A stretch of DNA of 64,000 bases from Pampus argenteus (Eukaryota > Chordata > Actinopteri > Scombriformes > Stromateidae): NCBI GenBank assembly GCA_036937835.1, contig CM072876.1:17451001-17515000 (forward strand), read 5' to 3'. The first letter of the stretch is position 1; each line of letters begins with the position of its first letter. The notes beneath the pieces were generated by a model, which worked only from the letters and a program-made list of their open reading frames with translations, searched no databases and was not told the origin of the DNA. Below are positions 13,401-24,500 of the stretch, one piece after another. The position numbers and the translations under genes are program-made.

Positions 13401-16400
13401 ATCGAGATGTAGGAAAAAATCCCAGAAACAGATGTCTGATAAATCATCATAACATTAAACATTATAAGCTACTGGCCAGACCGGACCAATAGACCTCTCA
13501 GTGTATTGAGTGAGCAAAAGAGCATTTTATTACTCATGAATTCAACTTTTCATCTGTAAGAGAAAAAACTGTTCATTTTTAAGGGCTGCTGGATACATAC
13601 AAGTTTCTACACGAAGTCAAATATCCCTGATTACAGCTGCACTTTGTGAGGATCCTCAGTAGTTCATTTACTCAGCAGATGGAAATGTCCTTATGTAATT
13701 TCTACTGATGTGTCAAAAATAGATGGGAAGAAAACTCTCTATATCCCACCTGATGATTCTGGACTGCTCCTCTTTTCATGGATTAACAACTGGAAATCCA
13801 GCATTGGTTCAGCCTGGCTAAATTAGACAGTTAGAAGGATGCATTTGGTGGAGGGTTCTTCAGAAATGAGGGGAAAACGTGCCGTCTCTTTAATGAGAAT
13901 GTGACTAATGCATGGCAGGTCTGTGTTTTTAAAACCTGAGGCAGACAGGAAGGAGGAGCTCCAGAAATAGATGTACCCAGGAAATCATAACCTGATGTGA
14001 TGACAAATGTCTCCCTTCAGCTTCCTGGACATGTTGGATTTGTAGACTACAGTGAGCAGGTGCTCTAATTAGAACAGAAACACTATCGACATTCACAGAT
14101 CCACCTGCACATAACTGATAATGCAAACCTCAACCACCGTTGCTATCTGAAGCTACAAGAACCTTCACCAAACAATCAACATTTCTCTTGGTTCTTTGGG
14201 ATAAGCTTTTACCACAAGCACTTTATTGTCTGCATTTGGTCAATAAAATGTTCCACAGGCGGGATTTGTGTGACTGAGACTCAGGAATCTTCTTCATCCC
14301 TACACTCACATCCTCACAGGTTCTTGATACTGTTCCCCCAGAAAACGGGAAGCGGTCGTGTAAGAGGCTTTCATTAGTAACACTGCAGTTGCGCCTTTTG
14401 AAGCCAGGAGGAACCACAGCAGCTGCTGCGCACACACACTTCTTCCTCAGCCAAATGAGCACGTGGCAGTCTCACAGGCAGCAGCGGGGCGCATACACAA
14501 GTCAGCTTTTGATGATGTTTGAATAAGACGATCGCATTCTTCCTTTTCCTCTTCTTCTTCTTCTTCTGCTGCCGCTGCTGCTGAAGCAGAAGCTGCCTGC
14601 GCCAGGGAACGAAAGCTGACAATCACAAGACAAAAGGTGATCCTCAGTGGGATTCATGCTCCCATCTGTGGCTGCAACTGTAGTCCCAGAGGAGCATGAA
14701 AATCACTGTGGGACGTTTCATTCAGCTCCTGTGCTTAAACAGCCCGTTTATGCTAAATACCAGAGTATGGGACTCTTTAGTTTGACAAATAAGCTTCTTA
14801 TTTTTAATTGCCTTTCCAAATCCCAGCAGCATTGCTATTACCCGAGCATTCACACACACACACACACACACACCCTTACACTGACTGCTCTGATCCAACA
14901 CATGACTGACCAGGATCAGTTCTGGAAGTTACATACAGCCAAACAGATATGTGAAGGTCATAATAGTGAAACAGCAGAGGGGATGAGAGGTTTGTTTCAG
15001 TGCTGCAGGATGCTCTCTGTCTAGCTCTGGATCAGTTTGTGTTTACAACCTGCTGAGGCTTTGGGCTACAAACTCCACATCTTGTGTATTTCAGTCCTCT
15101 TTAGGTCAGCGTGGTATCATCATTCAGGAGAACGTTGACAGGTTAACAGCGGAAAGGTTGCGTCAACGTCAACAGGCTGCTGAGCTGAAACATCTTATCG
15201 TGTTGATGTGAGATCAACCAGGCAAAAGATGTCTTTAAAGTCCAGGAACGATGGAGGAATATTCCCACAGTGTCATCAACACGATCACTTACCAGCGAAG
15301 GCGGGCCTCATGGTGAAGTCATGTTCATCTATCCGCAGTAGGTGGCTGGTCTTCACCTTTCGGGTTTTGGTTCCATCTGCAACCTTCTTCGACAGGGGAC
15401 TGACAGCAGGGTGGAGAGAGTGAGACAAAGAAAATACCGTGAATATACCAAAAGCAACAATGTAGTAGTCCGTCTCTCCGCCTTCCCGAACCGTTGGCCA
15501 GAGAAGAAGGTTGGCAAAACCAACATTTTATCAAATGCTCATGTTTTTATTAATATCTATACACAGTAACTCCAGTCTGGTTAAAGGTGGGAAGGATTGT
15601 GGGTAGACATCTTAAACATTAAACACACGTTAGGCTTGAGAAAATATTGTGGTTACATTAAAATTAGTAGTAACTGTGTGACAGAACATGAATGCTCCCA
15701 TATGAAAGTCAGATGGTGTCTATCCACCACCTTTAACTAAGGACAACACACCCCGGCATGTGGCTGTTTCCTGTCTTAGCCCTCACACCAGTGGCATCCT
15801 GATACAACGCTGCAGACCAGCAACAATTTCATCACATCCAGTGTCTGGATGGCACATCCTGACAGATGATGCAATGATCCACAGCACGGCCGCTGTGTGT
15901 TGCCTTGCACCTCCGTACATAAAGGGCACGCTGCTTCTCCCACCGCCACTGAATGTTTAATGGGATATAAATTTCCTACATTTTTTTATACTGGACTGCT
16001 CAATTCTGTCTGTAGCGCTGAGCTCTGAACACAGTGGTTCCTACTGAAGATGCAAATCTTTTAAAAACAGCTCACAAATATATAGTTTTATTTTAAAAAT
16101 AAGACTCATTTTGATTAGTACGCTAACTTCAGCCAATATCTCTGCAACACAATACATAGATGTATGTGACATCATGATGTCAAATCGGCTGTTTCTTCAC
16201 ATTCTGTTGATTGAGTTAGTTCAATTTTGATTTTTGTTTTGAACTATTATGGTCGAATCTTACATAATGCACCTTTAAAGCAATAACTCAAAGTCCCAGC
16301 TACTGTGAGTGTGAATATTTTCATTCATGTTAATCAGAAAAAAACAACAACATATTTGACCACTAATTTACTACATTTTATGGACCAAATATTTAATAAA

Positions 16401-17042
16401 TCGATTGAGAATTGTCGGATAATCGGCAGATTAAATAATTGCATAAAATGAGTATTAATGCGATTAAGCACTGCTTCTGGCGCCATATTTCACCGCAGTG
16501 TGTGGAGTGTCCCCCTCAAAGACCCCCTGACACACCACCAACATACTGGATCTCTATATGTGGGTTTTTTTGTGTTGTTGTTGTGAACACACACATGAAT
16601 CCAAAAGAGCTCACAAAAACAGCAACCCGTAAATAAATGACTTAAACTAGAATCGCTAGTTTTGACTAGAAATTGATCAGTCATTTTGGATGTTCTTGGA
16701 CATGAATTAGAAGGAAAATCCGTCTCTGCGCGTCAACTCCTTTTTCAGGCTGTTATGACTCTAATCGGTGCCGCTGCTGTCATCTGATGTTAATACATTA
16801 AATCAATTTCACAGAGATTCAGTGGAGAAAGAATCTGCTGTGTGTTGTGTTCATATGGTTGCCACTGCTTCATTCAAATAAAAAGAACATTTTTAAAAGC
16901 AAAAAGTTTTCAACACTTACGTGCCTGGCTTGTGAGTCTCCGCCGGCGCAGACCAACGCTTTTTCCTGCTTTTGTGTTTCCGACACTCACCGATCAGAAT
17001 CAAACACAGAAGTAAAAGCAGAAACCTGACATAATGCGGCAT
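3984..17042 (-). CDS. gabrr2: GABA-A receptor subunit rho-2 (whole gene, 9 coding exons)
   Basis: Pentameric ligand-gated chloride channel subunit of the Cys-loop family; rho subunits form the GABA-C type receptors of retina and brain. Joining exons 16921-17042, 15293-15399, 10618-10685, 7497-7720, 7272-7354, 6863-7003, 5549-5701, 4391-4599 and 3984-4301 gives 475 codons including the stop, all with GT-AG introns and consistent phases. Features of the 474-residue product: signal peptide (about residues 1-20), Cys-loop Cys181-Cys195, loop B Tyr202, and loop C FYSSTGWY (245-251 carry the known rho GABA-binding Tyr/Thr/Tyr). Four membrane segments lie at about 264-286, 296-316, 327-350 and 452-474. 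The pore starts PAR-V-S, giving anion selectivity, with Ser at 2' as in rho-2; rho-1 has Pro there. Position next to ube2j1 also favours gabrr2. Which teleost paralogue (2a or 2b) is undecided. Confidence 0.95.
4391..4599 (-). CDS. gabrr2: gabrr2 coding exon 8 (M2, M3)
   Basis: Residues 300-369. It encodes most of the pore helix (GITTVLTMSTIITG) and all of M3. Acceptor is GCTTCAG and donor is CAG|GTAACA. Confidence 0.95.
5549..5701 (-). CDS. gabrr2: gabrr2 coding exon 7 (loop C end, M1, pore start)
   Basis: Residues 249-300. It contains WYNRLYINFTLRRH, M1 with the family Pro274, and the PARVSL anion-filter motif. Donor is TTAG|GTAATA. Confidence 0.95.
5801..5833. repeat. (AC)n microsatellite
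   Basis: About 16 uninterrupted AC dinucleotides in gabrr2 intron 6. Confidence 0.95.
6863..7003 (-). CDS. gabrr2: gabrr2 coding exon 6 (extracellular domain, loops B to C)
   Basis: Residues 202-249. It begins with the split Tyr codon of loop B (YAYTDED) and ends in loop C (AFYSST). Donor is ACAG|GTACAG. Confidence 0.94.
7272..7354 (-). CDS. gabrr2: gabrr2 coding exon 5 (Cys-loop)
   Basis: Residues 174-202. It contains the whole signature Cys-loop, C-N-M-D-F-S-R-F-P-L-D-S-Q-T-C, with 13 residues between the cysteines. Donor is GAGCT|GTAAGT. Confidence 0.95.
7497..7720 (-). CDS. gabrr2: gabrr2 coding exon 4 (extracellular beta strands)
   Basis: Residues 100-174. It contains TLYLRHYWKDERL and KKIWVPDVFFVHSKRS, both diagnostic of rho subunits. 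Acceptor is CCCTCAG and donor is CTGAG|GTGAGG. Confidence 0.95.
8272..8730. repeat. Two diverged direct copies of an unclassified AT-rich repeat
   Basis: About 8,280-8,440 and 8,570-8,720 share GCAATAAAACAC, an intervening AGTACACT, a TGGC/GTGACTAATG-like motif, AATATTAGA and GGCTGCAGTGCCAT-like sequence in the same order, about 290 bp apart. A short threefold TCTTATGATG repeat sits at 8,322-8,352. This lies in gabrr2 intron 3. The family is unknown to me. Confidence 0.5.
8927..8977. repeat. (CA)n microsatellite
   Basis: About 25 CA dinucleotides without interruption in gabrr2 intron 3. It creates a meaningless poly-Thr-His reading frame. Confidence 0.97.
9401..9446. repeat. (AT)n microsatellite
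   Basis: 23 uninterrupted AT dinucleotides. Confidence 0.97.
10015..10240 (+). repeat. Common teleost interspersed repeat (TTTATTTATATAGCCC type)
   Basis: It carries ATTTTATTTATATAGCCC, GGCTTTACAATCTGTACA, CTGTCCTTAGACCCTCG, GGAAGAAACCTCAGGAAGAG and AGGGATCCCTCTCCC in order. I recognise this from memory as a very abundant teleost dispersed repeat. It lies in gabrr2 intron 3. The formal family name is not assigned. Confidence 0.75.
10390..10434. repeat. (TA)n microsatellite
   Basis: Imperfect TA run with two GTATATG interruptions. Confidence 0.9.
10618..10685 (-). CDS. gabrr2: gabrr2 coding exon 3
   Basis: Residues 77-99 (PAVPVGVDVQVESLDSISEV). Acceptor is ATCTGCAG and donor is ATG|GTAAGT. 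It is the start of the ligand-binding domain. Confidence 0.94.
11200..11470. repeat. Teleost MITE-like repeat (ACTCAAGTA type)
   Basis: AGTGGTGGAAAGAAGCTAAG is followed by TACATTTACTCAAGTA and TTGAGTATTT and then a Tyr/Ser-codon-like TACTTTATACTTC. This resembles a widespread fish hAT-derived MITE, recognised from memory. Boundaries are approximate; gabrr2 intron 2. Confidence 0.55.
11578..11690. repeat. Teleost MITE-like repeat (GGGTTGGGAAGTAA type)
   Basis: CAGGGTTGGGAAGTAAT, AATGGTGTAACGTATTTAAA and GGTTACAGTTAC are typical of a common fish MITE, recognised from memory. Only part of the element appears to be present. Confidence 0.5.
14851..14873. repeat. (CA)n microsatellite
   Basis: Eleven CA units in gabrr2 intron 2. 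Confidence 0.9.
15293..15399 (-). CDS. gabrr2: gabrr2 coding exon 2
   Basis: Residues 41-76, ending DEHDFTMRPAFAG. It is basic at the N side (Lys/Arg-rich, as is usual in rho subunits before the binding domain). Acceptor is GCTGTCAG and donor is GCTG|GTAAGT. Confidence 0.94.
16921..17042 (-). CDS. gabrr2: gabrr2 coding exon 1 (signal peptide)
   Basis: Residues 1-41. The ATG at 17,040-17,042 opens a hydrophobic leader (RFLLLLLCLILIGEC) followed by basic KHKSRKKRW, the layout of rho N termini. Donor is GGCAC|GTAAGTG. An in-frame upstream start is not needed to match family length. Confidence 0.93.
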
Positions 17043-20000
17043 GATGAGTTTAAAAGTCCCTCAACGAGTCGATCAGTAACGCCTTCGATCCGCGAGCAGG
17101 ACGCTCTGTGCACTGAACCATCTTCCTGTCAGAGGCATGAGGAAGGTGTGAGTCCGGGGATTGTGGTGAACTAGTGCGCCAACTGCTTTGCAGAGAGAGA
17201 CGGGATGGTGAAGTCTGATAAGAGCTCTGATTGGTCTTCAGACTCCAGTGAGGCTCAGGAGCGCAGCATCAGCACCACATGAGACGGCAGCTTGTCCTCC
17301 GAGTGGAAAAAACACGATGACATCAATGTTCCTGTTCCAATACATCCTGCAGATGTGCGTGTTTTTTTTTTGTTTTTGTTTTTTTTAACAGACCGGGAAC
17401 CAATCTGTTCAAATGTGTTGAGAAAAGTTGTTTATTATTTTATATTATCTTTCAAATATTGGAAGAAAAGGTGATATTATTTCATCTCGCTCACATAATT
17501 CTCTGGAGTATGTACGAGTGGTTGTGTGGTTTTATTAAGAGCAGACTGTTTTGCAGTGTAGGACTGTGTAAAGTCATCATCTGTCTCACTCTGCCTGCTT
17601 GTCTTTACTGCAGCCGCCTGCTGTGCCTGTTTCTGAAGAAAGAAATCGACTTTTCCCTACACAGAGCTACCTGGTGCAGTGATGGGCTTTACACTCATTT
17701 ACTCCTAGAGAGGAAAGTTCTCAGAAGATATGAACTTTCATTAGAAACCAGCGGAATCGTCTATAGTTTACTTCTTGACCTTTGACCTCCATCCGTCAGC
17801 TCTGTGGCTCTTTGTGGATGCTGCGGATTTATTAGGTTCACTCAAACAACCCAGTTCTGTTCACCACATGACACATGAAGTGTTTTAGATCTCAAGAGAT
17901 TAAAAGGTATAATCCAGTCAAAATCATGTTTTCCAGACAACAGAGTCCAGCCGGATGAACGCAGAGTTTTCAGTGATTGAGGAGTTTCAGCAACGACAAA
18001 AGATTTCTGTCACTTTAAAAGGCTTTTAAAGTGTTAATGCTGGCCGCAGCCAAACTGTGTAATACCTCGGGTTTATGCCTTTTTAGGCTGATTATTTATT
18101 TTTACAATAAATTATTGTCACAGACATTACATGAGGACTAAAAATATGCAGTCGTTGTCCCTTCTCTGCCTTTGGGAATGGAAGGACGGGAATTCTTTCA
18201 CCAGGTCAAAACCTGAGACTTGAGTTGGTCTTCACTGCTGTAAGACTGGTTTTAATTGAGACTTATGCTTTACAGGGATTCAGTTTTGATTTAGCTTTGC
18301 AGGGAGGAAAGTGAGTAAATCAGGTTTCAGTGTCTTTGTGTTATCAGCCTGAGATTCTTTCATCATCAACTAAATAGCACAGAAACAGCTACGTTAAGGG
18401 GTGGACTAGTCTGACCAGCTGAACATCTATGACAGAAACACACAGCTAATTTCCTGTGCATCATCGTAGCTACAGTATAATGTTGCCTTTGATTTCTGCC
18501 ATAATCAGTTGCTACAGAGACATCTAATAGAAAATGTGAGCCGACGAGCAGCTAGATGTATTTTGAACGCAGTAGGACATGACGATGAGCAGACATATCA
18601 GGATTATTTAAAGGTAACAGCAATGCCAGATATTCTCTAGGGAGGATTCTTAGGTACAACAATAAGACTTCATAAAAGCTGACACATGACAAACACATCC
18701 TTTATTTCAGTGATTTATTTTCTGTTTATATGTCAGTATACCAGCATTGGGCGCATAAGTGAAGAGGCAGATATGGAGAATATAGATATTCTGAGAGGAT
18801 CTCTGCTGCCTTCAAGTAATACCTGAACACATGCAGGTATAAGATGTTGCTCAAATAAGAACAAATCTACCAAGACAGATTTGTTTCCCTCAACAGGTAG
18901 ACTGCTACAACTACCTCAGAGCTATTTGCATGCTGCTAAGTTGCCGTACATGTCAAAAAGCTGCCAGCTACGATGTGCAAAGGATGAATTTAAATTGCTT
19001 CCCAGTTGCTCTGATTCTCATCAGAGAAAGATAAACCCCTTACTCAAAGTATATCAAAGAGGGTAAACTTTAGACAGTGTTTGGGTCTGTTTATACAAGC
19101 AGGAGGGAAAAAAATGAGTGTTTGCATACAGCTTCAGAGAATTCAGGCCAAACAAGAGATTAATGCACAGAGACGTGGCGTGAATACTATGAAACAGCAG
19201 GGGAGATGGGAAGGAGGAAAGAGATGAATGAATGTCCAGACAGAAAAAAAGGCTTCCTGATTAAAATGAAAGAATCAGAATCTGTTGTAGGTGTGAAATC
19301 AGAACTTGACTAAAAATCCAATCAGGCAGCCGACAGTTGGTTGATGCTGCTGGTTCGCTTTGCTTTCTGTAAACCACACTCGTGTATGGATTATTTGCTT
19401 GTGTAAATAATCCATACATTTACCTCACCGGGAAATGTCAATAGCAGAGTCAATAACAGTTGAAAGAACGCTGCCGTCGTATTTAGGTGATCCTCATCCT
19501 CAGCTCATTGCCTTTACGCGATTGCTGGGAACTTTTACACTGGCTCTGTTTTCATGGCGGTGCAACGACCAGCAGCAACAACAGTTTGGTGTTTTCTGAC
19601 CTTGGAATTGACGCTAAAATTGTGTGTGAAGTCTTCTTAACGTCTTAATAACTCCTAGTTAGCTTCAGTGATTTACTCAATCAGGCTGCACCACTAAAAC
19701 TTCAAGAATAGCTTAGCTAGTGTGGTGATGTGTAAAACAGTGGCTAGAGAAAACTTAACTTAATCAATAACTTAAATACATATATGGAAAATATATGCGT
19801 TTTATCACTGGTATCGTAATGTTGCTAGTTTATAGTGAGAAGGAAATATTCCACCTCATTTAAACATTTAGTCTTACAGTGTTATTAACAATACAATTTG
19901 AGGTGTATGTAATTAAAATATTCTTGTTAAACAGCAATTGAATTAAGCGTTAGGTCAGATATGACCTTTGACCTCTATAGACCTTCACTCTCAACAGGTC

Positions 20001-21222
20001 AGATATCAGCAAGCTAGTTGCTGAGTCAGCTCACAGCAGGTCCATCTACATAAGAACTAGTTTCTGTGGTGAAACATGTTTTAATGTATTGATGTGTTAA
20101 TCTGTACTTCCTCATAAAATGCAAACTAAATACTGCTACAATTAGAATCATGCTTAAAATATACATTCGATATTTTAGCAGTTTGTTTGTAGTGTGCAGA
20201 GTTTGTTTACACATTCATCTGCTGAGGGAGGAACGTTTCTCTCAACCTTTAATCTCAGTTTAACACCTGAACACATCAGCACGATTTTGTGACATCACAA
20301 CTCAAGTGTGATGTGGAAACTTGAACCTTTCAATGCACAAACACTGGGACTTTACAGTGAAGTAGGAGACTATTTACACATCCACAGACTCTAGATGTTA
20401 TTTTAGGATTTTTACTTGTTACTTGTTTTGTTTGACACATGCTCACATCTACACGTCTCTCAGCCGTACCGCAGCCTGAAGTGCTCATATACACTTTAAG
20501 TCTTTTTCCCTCTGTTTTAAACGCATCACTACCAACATGCAGGTGACCTACGCTCAACACTATACCTGAACACCTCCACCTGCCTCCTGAACGACACGTA
20601 GACAGAACAAGCTGCTGCTGTTGCTCAGACACGAGGTAACACTTCACCCAGCCCTTTAGCACTATGATGCATGTACATGAAGATCCTAAACTGCTGCTTT
20701 GCACTGGTCATTGTACTTGTGCCATTAAAACAGAGCCCTGTGTTGTGTTTGAGCTGGTCTATCAGGTAGTTAAATCACATGCACAAAGTCTTTGTAACAC
20801 GGTTAAATAATTACTTTGAGACAAAAAGTCTCCATAATTCTATGTTGTTGACATATTATATGACAGTTTTAATAAAATAATGGGACCAAGTGGCAGCCCT
20901 GGGGTAGGCAACAATTACATGAAAGTAGATGGGCGTGATCACAAACACAACAAAGCTTCCCGATTCTTAAAAATGTGTGAAATTCTGAAGAGTAAAATTC
21001 ACGTTGAATAAAAGACACCCGGAGTGGTGAGTGGAGCGCCTCCTCTGCAGGAATGAGAATTCCCCTCAGTGGAAACTGAACCTCGTGCTAATGAGCATGG
21101 AGGGATGTCAGTGTCAGCGACTGCCTCGGCTCTGGCTCCACTGCAGCTGGTCATAGTTCTGTTGGGGTGGTACAGGAGGAGGTGCTGACTCTGGGCTGAA
21201 AGGAAGAGGCAGCCTCGTGTGG
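17043..21222. other. Intergenic spacer between gabrr2 and ube2j1
   Basis: Holds the 5' flank of gabrr2, the 3' UTR and downstream flank of ube2j1, a 10-bp hairpin at 18,011-18,033 and a 14-bp hairpin at 19,383-19,418. Frames at 17,459-17,785 and 20,330-20,704 have no recognisable domains. Confidence 0.6.
19383..19418. repeat. Perfect 14-bp hairpin, 8-nt loop
   Basis: TGTATGGATTATTT, the loop GCTTGTGT, then the exact reverse complement. Confidence 0.9.
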
Positions 21223-21516
21223 TCACAGCTCGTAGTCAAACTTGTACTCGTTAGCCAGGTAGATCCTGCGAAAGATGAGTGCGGCCAGGGCCAGAGTGAG
21301 CACCACAATGAGCACAGCTGAGCCTGCGTGGCTGTCGTCCTGAGGCTGGTGGGGGGCTGCGATGAAGGCCGGCCTGCTGGCTGCTTCTCTGCCGTCTCTC
21401 TGGCCCTGCAGACTGTGCTGCTGGGCGCGACGCTGACGTGGGCTGAGAGGCCGGCCGATGCTGGGGGCCGCGGGGTGCCGAGGTTCCTCTACAATGGGGG
21501 CTGGAGACGCCTCTCC
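21223..21516 (-). CDS. ube2j1: ube2j1 coding exon 8 (linker, tail anchor, stop)
   Basis: Residues 230-326. It contains the conserved LSPRQRRAQQ box, then the anchor LIVVLTLALAALIF and FRRIYLANEYKFDYEL before TGA. Acceptor is CTCTACAG. Confidence 0.96.
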   Translation of the reverse strand, partial: GEASPAPIVEEPRHPAAPSIGRPLSPRQRRAQQHSLQGQRDGREAASRPAFIAAPHQPQDDSHAGSAVLIVVLTLALAALIFRRIYLANEYKFDYEL

Positions 21517-24500
21517 CTGTAGAGGAGGACAGAGACAAGACAGACAACATAAAACATCAAATTAAATGGCAACAATTTTGATTATCAACTTTCCAACGAG
21601 GTAACCTGTTAATAGCAAACTTTATTGTAGAAAAACAATAAACTTTTACTGTCTGGAGGCGATTTGGGGTTTTGGACACAGTTAACCGGACAAAACAAGA
21701 TACTGTCATTAATGTGCTAACATCAACATCAACAAATACACAGACCATGATTGCAAGTAGTGTACACGTCACAATAAACCTCTTATGCTATTTCACAGAA
21801 ATAATTCAGTAATTCAAAGTTTGAAAATGAGCATAAATACATTGTGTTAGAGTTAGTTAAAGATAAAAGTATGGTAAATTGCCTGCCAGGAAGCTCTCAG
21901 AAGTGAGTGTTTTGGTCCTAATTATTAGAAATCAGTTACTTGTTGGTTTTGAATATAGCAACTTTCTAGTCTTCTGACTACTTAAGGTGCCAACCTGCTG
22001 ACTCAGGAGTCTAACATTCACTCACACACTGATGGCACAGCCTCTGAGAGCAATTTCAGTCAAGTATCTTGCCCAAGGACACTTCCACATGAGGACTGGA
22101 AGGAGCCAGGAATCAAACCACCGATCTTGCAATTAGTGGACGACCGCGCTACCCCTGAGTCACAGCTGCCTCTAAGTTATGGAGCTCCTGTTCATTTAAA
22201 GTGATGCAATGAGTCCTGTGTGGAGGACAGGAGGCTGTGAGGGAATGACTAACCAGAGCTGTTGGGCTCAGGTTTTACACAGGAAGCAAACATTTCACCC
22301 AATTAAAGATGGCTGGAGGGAGGAGAGGCGGTAAACAGTACAGAGTCATCTCTCTGTATTCTTTAGGCACAGCGAGGCAGTATGGGATACCATGTGCCAG
22401 TCCGTCTCATTCTGGATGAGTTTAAAGTCTCTACAGCAGATGGCGAGTCCTATTTTTGATGTTGTCTTCCTCAGTTCATCCAAACTCAGAAACACTAATC
22501 TAAGTTGACCCTCCTCTCTGCTCCTTCACTGCAGCTCTGTGGGTAGCAGCTGGCGCCAAAATCAATCCTCTTAGGCGACAAAGCTTGGCCCATATCATCT
22601 CAACTGGTGAAAAGAAGCCATGGAAACACAGGATTGCAGCAGCCATAACACATCCATCGATGTCTAGCTGTTAGATTTCACACACTCACTGTAACCGGTA
22701 CAGCCGGCGTGGTGCTGGCTGCAGGCAGCACACAGAATGATTTCCTTCTATACACATTAAAAATGATTTTGAAACTCGGTGCGAAGTCAGCAGGTGATGA
22801 AGCGTGCCACCAATTAACAGCAACAATGTGAAAGATGGGTAATTGACTGCACACAGACAGCAGCGTCTAATCCTTTTGATTGCACACTGTGGAGCTCCAG
22901 AATACCCACTGATCTATCCAATACTATGGAGCTTAAATAGATTGAAAAACAAAGTGCAGAATTCTGAAGACAGGAACAAACATCAGGAGTAAGAATTAGT
23001 GCAAAGTGTAAATACTCTTTAGTATCAACTACATTATGTCTCACGTTTCAGTAAAATTGATAGTTTAGCTTCAGTTTTCAGTGTTGCTCCCTCAGAGTCA
23101 AACAGCTTCTTAAAACAACTGTTAACCCATTATAAAGGTAGAAGATACAAACATCCTCACCGGTGATGCAGTATCCTCAAGAGATGAGAGGGAAATGGAG
23201 CATAACACGTCACACAATACTCTCTTTGTTTATAAAGTTGTGGGACTAACAACAGACAGATTAAGTAAAGAATGGTCAAAATCCAAAAGGCTGAGATCCT
23301 GATATTCAGTCCCCAGTCGAGTCAAGCTAAAGAAAATCATGGATCCTACACTTCCCATAATTAGGGAGGCAGCAATTCAACTGATATGTGTATTTCACTG
23401 CATGAATGAATTTCTATTTATGGCGCCAAGAGGCCAAGAAAGCTGTGGCATCAAAAACAGCAGCCTGCAGTGACTAAACACAACTGATTCTCATCATGAC
23501 ACTGATGACTAAACTGAGTTTAGTGTGCATCAGACATCATGGTCGGTACCTATCTGCTTTATAAGGCCAGTATTCATGCAGCTCAGCAGCATGTTTTATT
23601 TGATCCTCCCTGTCTGGTAAACAGCCACATTTTAACTCCATGCTCTCAGTTTGTAACGTAGGTTTTCTGTGATAAATGCGCCGTCGCAAAGGCCAAGCTG
23701 AGATGACCTGGTGACTTCAACACGGTTCACACACGGCAGGCTGAGATTCTATCACAGGGAAGCTGATGTGTAAAATCAGTGGAGAAACCTTGTTTGTTTG
23801 TTGTAACTTGTAAGGTTTTTTCCTACTTTACTTGAGTTGAGTTCATTGTTTATTTGGATCTCTATGTTGTTACCTTGGCAAGAACTACTCTTCCTGGGGT
23901 CCAATGAAGACAATAACAGAACAATAGTAAAGCTTGTAAACCAGTGAGATGATGTGTTCTGTAGGAGGTGGGTCGACTGCAGGCAGGTTTTGTGCTGTCA
24001 AGCAGTTCAACGCCTACCTGTTCAGCCTGGGGCCCGTCATCAGCTTCCTGTCCTGCAGACGTGGAGGAGTCTTCCTGGGTCCGTGTGGAAGGCTCGCTTT
24101 CTGAACCTCCACTCTCACTCGGCTGTCTGGATAAACTGGACTCTGCCTGCATTAACACACAAGACGATAACATCATCTGCATATCATCGAAGGCTAATAT
24201 GACCTAAACACTATCATGATACATAGTCCCATTGACCTCAACAATGTTAAATATAATAATCATCTTTTCATACAAATCAGCACATGATAATTCCCCCCTC
24301 ATGCTGGCGTATGTGGTTAATCACTAGTTAAACATTCTGGACCTCTGGACTGAAGTGGAGGCTGATAGACTGAATGACATCTGGATTGATGTCATCATCA
24401 ATTCTCAAATAAAAGCTGTCAATATTTAAAAAAAAAAAAAAAGAAAAGAAATTATGTTCAATTGCAAATTATTTTCTAATTGTGTCTAGTTGTTTTTCAT

